Positions 58,915 through 64,000 of a stretch of DNA of 64,000 nucleotides are shown one piece after another. Where the stretch lies: contig BSYQ01000006.1 in the NCBI GenBank assembly GCA_030272585.1, forward strand, positions 5,605,001 to 5,669,000, given 5' to 3'. A program made the position numbers and the translations under genes. Origin of the DNA: Bryopsis sp. KO-2023 (lineage: Eukaryota; Chlorophyta; Ulvophyceae; Bryopsidales; Bryopsidaceae). The notes beneath the pieces were generated by a model. The model made no database searches. It had not been told where the DNA came from and saw only the letters and a list, made by a program, of their open reading frames with translations. The stretch's first letter is position 1. Each line of letters starts with the position of its first letter.

Positions 58915-61194
58915 CCAAAGTAAACCAGCGAACAGATTCCCTTGTGTTCATACCTCTTGATTTCCGTCCAGCTTTAGGGTCGACAAATGCTTGAGTTTCG
59001 GTATGAACTTCTTCAGCATATATCCTCCAATTCCTCTGCACTCCGTCAAATCTAAATACTTCAATCCGGGGGCATGCACCAGCAAACCCTCCAAAAAATC
59101 TCCATTCAAGCGGGAACAATGTTGCAGGCTCAAGTACTCCAATTGTGTTGTTGATTTAAGTATGCACTTCAGCCCAGAGTCCAGGAGGCGATAAGCCTTG
59201 TTCAGCGAAAGTTCGGTGAGACTCGTTAGTGGGCATGTCGTCCCCAACACTTTTGCACAGAGCTCCCCCATGCCTCGACCGCAATGGCTGAGGTGGAATC
59301 GAACCAGCCTGCAGATTTCGTTCAAAAAAATCGTAAAAAAAACGAAAGCAAAGCAGCCAAAAGGAATTGCATGCCAACGAGCACTGCCACATTATCAAGA
59401 TTCACAACACAAAAGAAAAGACAAAAAATGGAAATATCCCAACGAGCGAAAAAAATATTTCTTTTCAACACTAGAATGGCAGGTGCATTCCAATGCATAC
59501 GAAGCATATTTGCCAAGCTATGCCATGACTGACCTGGGGCTGACAACAGTTTCACAAATTCCTTTCAGACAGGCCTCGTCCAGCTTTGTGCAATTAGAAA
59601 GCTCGACTTCACTGGGTTCGCCTTGTGTGAAAAGTGGAACCACCTGCAATTCAATCGATGGCCATTTGTCATTTTCCTTCAATCCACACTTCAAGTTCAC
59701 CCTTTTTTCAATACCTCGTGCCCTTCAAACCAAAATTTTCTTTACTACATCTGGGTTTGTTTGTTTGCTTCTGCTTGGCTTGAAGGATGCATAGAATCAG
59801 TTTCACTTCAGCGCCTTTTTTTTTTCGTCTTGAAAAACTGGGGAAAGTTGAGCGAGGGCCTACCTCCGGCACTAGGCCACCACAATCGCAAACCCTTGTA
59901 GCCAATTCAACCTGGTGAAAGACAAAATCCACAGCTTAGTGAGAATCTGATTGGACTGGCATCGGGCGTCAGACTTAACACTTTCACCTGTCTTACCTTC
60001 ATGGAGTCAGGAACGCCCCACAGAGTGCTGACATCTTCTATATACTCCGTCAAAAGGTCCAGAGTTATGTGTTTTAAACTCTTCACTCCACGAACCCCTC
60101 CAGCAATTTTTCCGCGATTGATCTGCGGGTCCCACTCAATGCTTGAATCTGTTTTCAATTCGGAGCCAAAATGCACACACATAATGCCTTCAGTAACAAA
60201 AAGAGCGGGGGAGAGAGAGGGGGAGTGGATTTCCAAACACATTCCACACACTGTTCGACCAACAAGAAGTGCATATAAAATAATAATAATAATAATAAAT
60301 TCAAAATAAATAAATAATGGAAACGATGTTCAATCGATGTTTCGACATTTTGCAACGAAGTCTTTCTGTGTTTTTTTTTAATGGGAAAGAAAAAAACAGA
60401 ATCGAAAGCACTGTGCAGTCGAAAAGAATTTTTTACCTTTGAGGCTTTTCGGATCTTCTTTCAGTTTTTCTTGCCTTGCAGTTCTAGCCGCCCCTCGTCC
60501 CAATTCCAATGACCGAACTATTCCCATTGGGCCCAAATCTTGAGCCTACAAAAAACCCACAGGAAATCAAATGTTGAAAATAGAAAACTCCAGAGCTTAC
60601 ATCATGACATGTACCGCCTGCATCTTTGAACAAAAAAAACAATTGATTTTTTTATCATGGGTGGAGGAAAAATTATTTCATTCTGGGCATTGATTTTCCC
60701 AGAAGCTGAATTTCAGAATTGATTTATTATTTGATTTATTGCCCTTGCTCTAGAACAAGTAACAGATTAACATGGTGATCACAATCACAATCACAATAAA
60801 CTGGATGCAAACCAGAATATAAGGATTTGCCTTGAACTCACGTTTTCACCACCATATCCAGCATGCAAATTATCCGGTCTGTCGTCTTCCTCAGTGAAAG
60901 TCGCATAATGCGCCGCATTCCTGAACAAGATAAAAAAAAAAAAAAAAAAAAAAAAAAACACCAGGATTTTCAACCACCAGGACGAAGCGAGCCACCAAGT
61001 CGCGAGCATTAACGAAAAAACACTCGAGCGTGTCACCTCCGTGCGGCTTGGGCCTGGGCGCGCCTACGATGAGCGTCTCTATTTGCCTCATCCTGGATGA
61101 TCCCAAAGTTGTTGTTTCCCCCCTCGTCCACCTCCATCGTTTCTTGAGCGTTCGAGTTCGGTGGCTCGATCCTACGTCGCAAGCGCCGATTCAT
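57780..61194 (-). CDS. RAD7/AMN1-type leucine-rich repeat protein
   Basis: Nine minus-strand exons, 61194-61037, 60920-60842, 60545-60437, 60148-59997, 59911-59864, 59643-59534, 59308-58954, 58615-58412 and 58115-57780, give 516 residues. The polar N-terminus (NSNAQETMEVDEGGNNNFG) carries a charged stretch. The middle (LELGRGAARTARQEKLKEDP) precedes cysteine-type LRRs: LTELSLNKAYRLLDSGLKCI, LEYLSLQHCSRLNGDFLEGL, LKYLDLTECRGIGGYMLKKF, IRVLSIRQCCKVTDWGVVKI, EFSLRHCTKIPEESL and a last repeat ending FLNGHRNDQLTVIG. The same order occurs in plant RAD7-like/F-box LRR proteins (At2g06040 type), so DNA-repair or ubiquitin-ligase adaptor function is possible. No clear F-box was seen. Confidence 0.8.
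58883..58914. repeat. (CA)n(TA)n microsatellite
   Basis: A compound CA then TA dinucleotide run within an intron of the LRR gene. Confidence 0.9.
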
Positions 61195-61426
61195 CGCGCA
61201 CGTTAAATACGCTCGCAAGTCCAAGTTCACGGGGCCCAAATTGCCCGATCGTTTGGGTTGGCGACCTTGATTCTCATCGCATGTATGACGATTTTAAATG
61301 CATCACACCTCTAGGGTCGTCACAGCTTCATGATAGCTCCGATGCCAGAAAACAGCCACTGTTTTTCCCTGCGTTGACTTTCTCAAGAAGAGTTTTGGCT
61401 CGTCTTTCTTGGGTATTTATCTCGCT
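61195..61426. promoter_or_regulatory. Bidirectional promoter region LRR/GPN2
   Basis: 232 bp between head-to-head start codons. The minus-strand frame stays open for 45 bases upstream of the chosen LRR start but begins with a non-ATG codon. Confidence 0.4.
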
Positions 61427-63733
61427 ATGCCTTTCGGACAGATCCTGATAGGACCACCCGGCAGCGGGAAAACGACATGCTGTCACGGGATGCAACAGTT
61501 TTTATCGGCGTGCGGTCGTAAAGTGGCTCTCGTGAATCTGGACGCTGCGAACGACGAACTGCCGTATGACGTTTCCGTCGACGTAAGCGACCTGATCAGT
61601 CTCGAAGACGTCCAGAAGGAACTGGGGCTGGGCCCCAACGGGGGTAAGGAGAGGATGACTGATACTTCCTCCCGAAGGTTCGTTTTTCGCTGACACTGGC
61701 TTTGCGCAAGATCTGTTCTTCTTTTTCAAAGCTGAAAGAAAGCGTTCTTGGGATAAGAATGGAATCCACACCTTTGAAAGTCCCTGTTGCTGACGCTGAT
61801 GTTTTTTATTTGGTGTGTTCAGCCATGGTTTATTGCATGGACTTCCTGTGCAAAAATTTTGAGTGGCTTGAAGAGAAGCTCAAGCCTTTAGAGGAAGGTC
61901 AGACATAACTCAAGGCATGCATTGTCAAAATCTGACATTGGGGATCCACCACCAAAATTCAACTTGACACCTTATCAAAAATTCGTTTGATTACAGCAGC
62001 CTTGGCTTTGGATGGTTACACTTTGTTGAGTGAGGGTCGAGTTTTCAGCATTGTTTCAAGGATAAATGAAAATCTCGAACCTCGAAAAGAATGACATATA
62101 GTTTTGGGTGTTTTGTTTTTGCTTCAGAGGGCTGCTACTTCATCTTCGACTGCCCTGGACAAGTAGAGCTGTTCACCTTGCATGACAGCCTCAAGCAAAT
62201 CATAGAAAATCTTACTAATAAAATGGCATATCGTTTAGTGGCCGTACATCTGGTCGACGCTCATTTATGCAGTGCTCCAAACAAGTAAGCATTTCTTTTT
62301 CTCGAATCTTATTATTTTTGAAAATCCCTGGAAAAGAAGTGGAATAAAATGTGCTTGGCTATGAGTGTCAAACTTTACTTTTGTTTGAAATGATCGAAAA
62401 ATCATTGCTCAAGATGTGGGGTTCATGGAGTCTCCTTTATTTTATTTTATTTTATTCCTTTATTTTATTGTTATTATTTATTATCTATTTTGTTTTGTTT
62501 GCTCATCCACTGTAGACATGAACTGAAACGGCGTTATTCCTTCTTGTACGAGTAAGTGTTTTATTACTGTTCTTGCAGATATGTCAGTGCTTTGTTGCTT
62601 TCACTGAGCACCATGCTGCACATGGAGCTTCCCCATGTGAATGTTCTGTCTAAAATGGATTTGATAAAACTGTATGGAGAGTTAGGTATGGCCTCAATAT
62701 CTGCTTCTCCTGCTTATTTCTTATTTCTTCTTCTTACTGTTTCCATTTTATGAATACTCAACTGTTTTGCGTGAAGAAGAAATAGAGCAAAATTATACCA
62801 CCAGTCTTTTTCTTCTTTCACTTGCAAAATTATCTACTTGTATCTTTCAACTTGTGGGTTTTTAGGGGGGGGTTCTATTTTTAGATTTCTTAAAGTGCTT
62901 TTATTTATTTATTTATTGTTTTTTTCCCCGACTGGGGGAACTGTAGCGTTTCGATTGGACTTCTACATGGAGGCCCAAGATCTGTCCATGTTATCAACAG
63001 CCCTCGAACAGGACAAATCCCTTTCGAGAAAATTCAGGTTCGATTGCATTTTTTTTTCACTTTTTCTGCAGAAATTTGAAACAAAAATGAAGCATTCGTG
63101 GTGGCCTTTCGTGGAAATCATCATCTCTGGATCTGTTTTTGTCGCCTTATTTTGTGGGGTGGCGATTGTAGGGATTTAAGTTCGGAATTGTGCGAGGTGG
63201 TGGAAGAATTTGGGCTGGTTGGTTTCACACCCTTGGCTATTGAGGTATTTGATGAAAAAGAGAAAAAAAAAATGTGGATCTTCTTGTTTTCACAAACATT
63301 AACAGAGTTTCAAGTCTGTTACCTGTGGACGGTCAGAAAAATGCACAAAAAGAAAAAGAATGAAAGTGGAAATCCAATTGAATAACACCAGGAATTACCC
63401 CCATGGAAACCTCAAATTGAGGTCATTTTGACGCCCCCCCTCCCCCCCCCCTTTTCCCCTCTTTCAATTCATGTCCGTGTTTCTCCCAATTTTTTGTTAA
63501 TTTTATTTATATGTTTCGTGAAGGACAAGAAGAGCATCGCCCATTTGGTTCAAATCATCGATAAAGCCAACGGATTCGTTTTCACCGATCTCGCCAAGAA
63601 AACGCCCTATCCAGAGTTTGAGTATGCGGAAAAGCTTGGGGATTCGCACGATGTGTGGCAATCTTATCAAGACAAATATGTGGATCGTGATGTCAATGAA
63701 AGGATGGAGGTCGATGATGAATCTGGAACGTAA
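61427..63733 (+). CDS. GPN2: GPN-loop GTPase 2
   Basis: Seven exons, 61427-61643, 61823-61897, 62128-62284, 62579-62685, 62947-63037, 63172-63244 and 63524-63733, give 309 residues, the normal length. The P-loop is GPPGSGKTT (residues 9-17). The diagnostic Gly-Pro-Asn insertion lies in GLGPNGG (GPN at 69-71). The G3 motif is in [13 protein letters not shown], the G4-type motif in [12 protein letters not shown], and the C-terminal part has [14 protein letters not shown]2 works with GPN1/GPN3 in cytoplasmic assembly and nuclear import of RNA polymerase II. The acidic tail ends MEVDDESGT. Introns are small and AT-rich; the fourth contains a short TTTTA-like run. Confidence 0.92.
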
Positions 63734-64000
63734 AAATCATGGCTGGAAAGAGGAAAAAAAGAGATCTAGACAATGGGAGGAAGGAAAAGAAATAGAGGAA
63801 AAAATTACAGTCAGGAAATGGGGAATTCGACGAAGGGTCGATTTTTTCCAGAATAAAGGGATCATAACTTGCTTGATGAAATGTGTGTCAACTTTCCCTT
63901 GGTATTCTGTGAATACTCTAGTTTTTTTTGGGGGGGGGCTTTGCGTGGTGATTAGACTGTCCATCTTGCATCGCCTCGTAGTAATACAGGGATTCGTGTT
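63734..64000. other. 3' flank of GPN2
   Basis: Downstream sequence with a T8-to-G9 junction near 63922-63938. No further gene begins before the window ends. Confidence 0.4.

Noticed and set aside
1-64000. CRISPR arrays, bacterial operons, insertion sequences, viral genes
   Set aside because: No regularly spaced repeats, transposase-like or capsid/polymerase-like frames were found; the gene structures are spliced and eukaryotic.

Overview
The window is nuclear DNA from a eukaryote, most likely a photosynthetic green-lineage alga (Viridiplantae) with motile cells at some stage. Most genes are split by GT-AG introns, usually about 100-600 bp, with T-rich tracts before the acceptor. Exons are GC-richer than introns and flanks. 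A plastid is indicated by an S1-domain protein with a simple transit peptide (49247-50661) and by plant-type genes: two RPL18a-like membrane proteins, a PP2-A10-like protein, an At1g73920-type lipase and a DA1 peptidase. A basal-body/cilium gene (BBOF1-like, 28276-30913) points to flagella. The species cannot be named from sequence alone. No bacterial operon, CRISPR array, tRNA, rRNA or recognisable transposon was seen.

Layout, left to right: 3' part of a calycin-like protein (+); RPL18a-like A (-); small candidate gene (+); WBP4 splicing factor (-); ETF beta subunit (+); unknown membrane protein (+); lipase (-); PP2-A10-like (-); coiled-coil protein (+); RRP15 (-); RNase kappa-like (+); ARP8 (-); BBOF1-like (+); PLAC8 family (+); Golgi SNARE GOSR1 (-); DA1 (+); J-domain/thioredoxin protein (-); RPL18a-like B (+); organellar ribosomal protein bL9 (-); NNF1/PMF1-like candidate (+); conserved unknown (-); plastid S1 protein (+); PPR protein (-); unknown multipass membrane protein (-); small unknown (-); RAD7/AMN1-type LRR protein (-); GPN2 GTPase (+).

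The genes do not form one pathway. They are mostly housekeeping functions: splicing, rRNA processing, chromatin remodelling, Golgi traffic, ER folding, organelle translation, RNA polymerase assembly and mitochondrial electron transfer. The strongest structural pattern is head-to-head packing: ten minus/plus pairs share 171-506 bp intergenic regions that are probably bidirectional promoters. I built each spliced model by hand from splice sites, reading-frame phase and protein-family resemblance, and checked that exon lengths keep frame. No alignment or transcript data were used, so exon boundaries are predictions.

I did not find an obviously new multi-gene system. The most unusual items are two near-perfect hairpins in gene-free DNA (12875-12957 and 47029-47079), a tandem duplication that copies a splice-acceptor region (14471-14606), two GC-AG introns, recurrent one-directional T-to-G homopolymer junctions, and several well-formed genes of unknown function.
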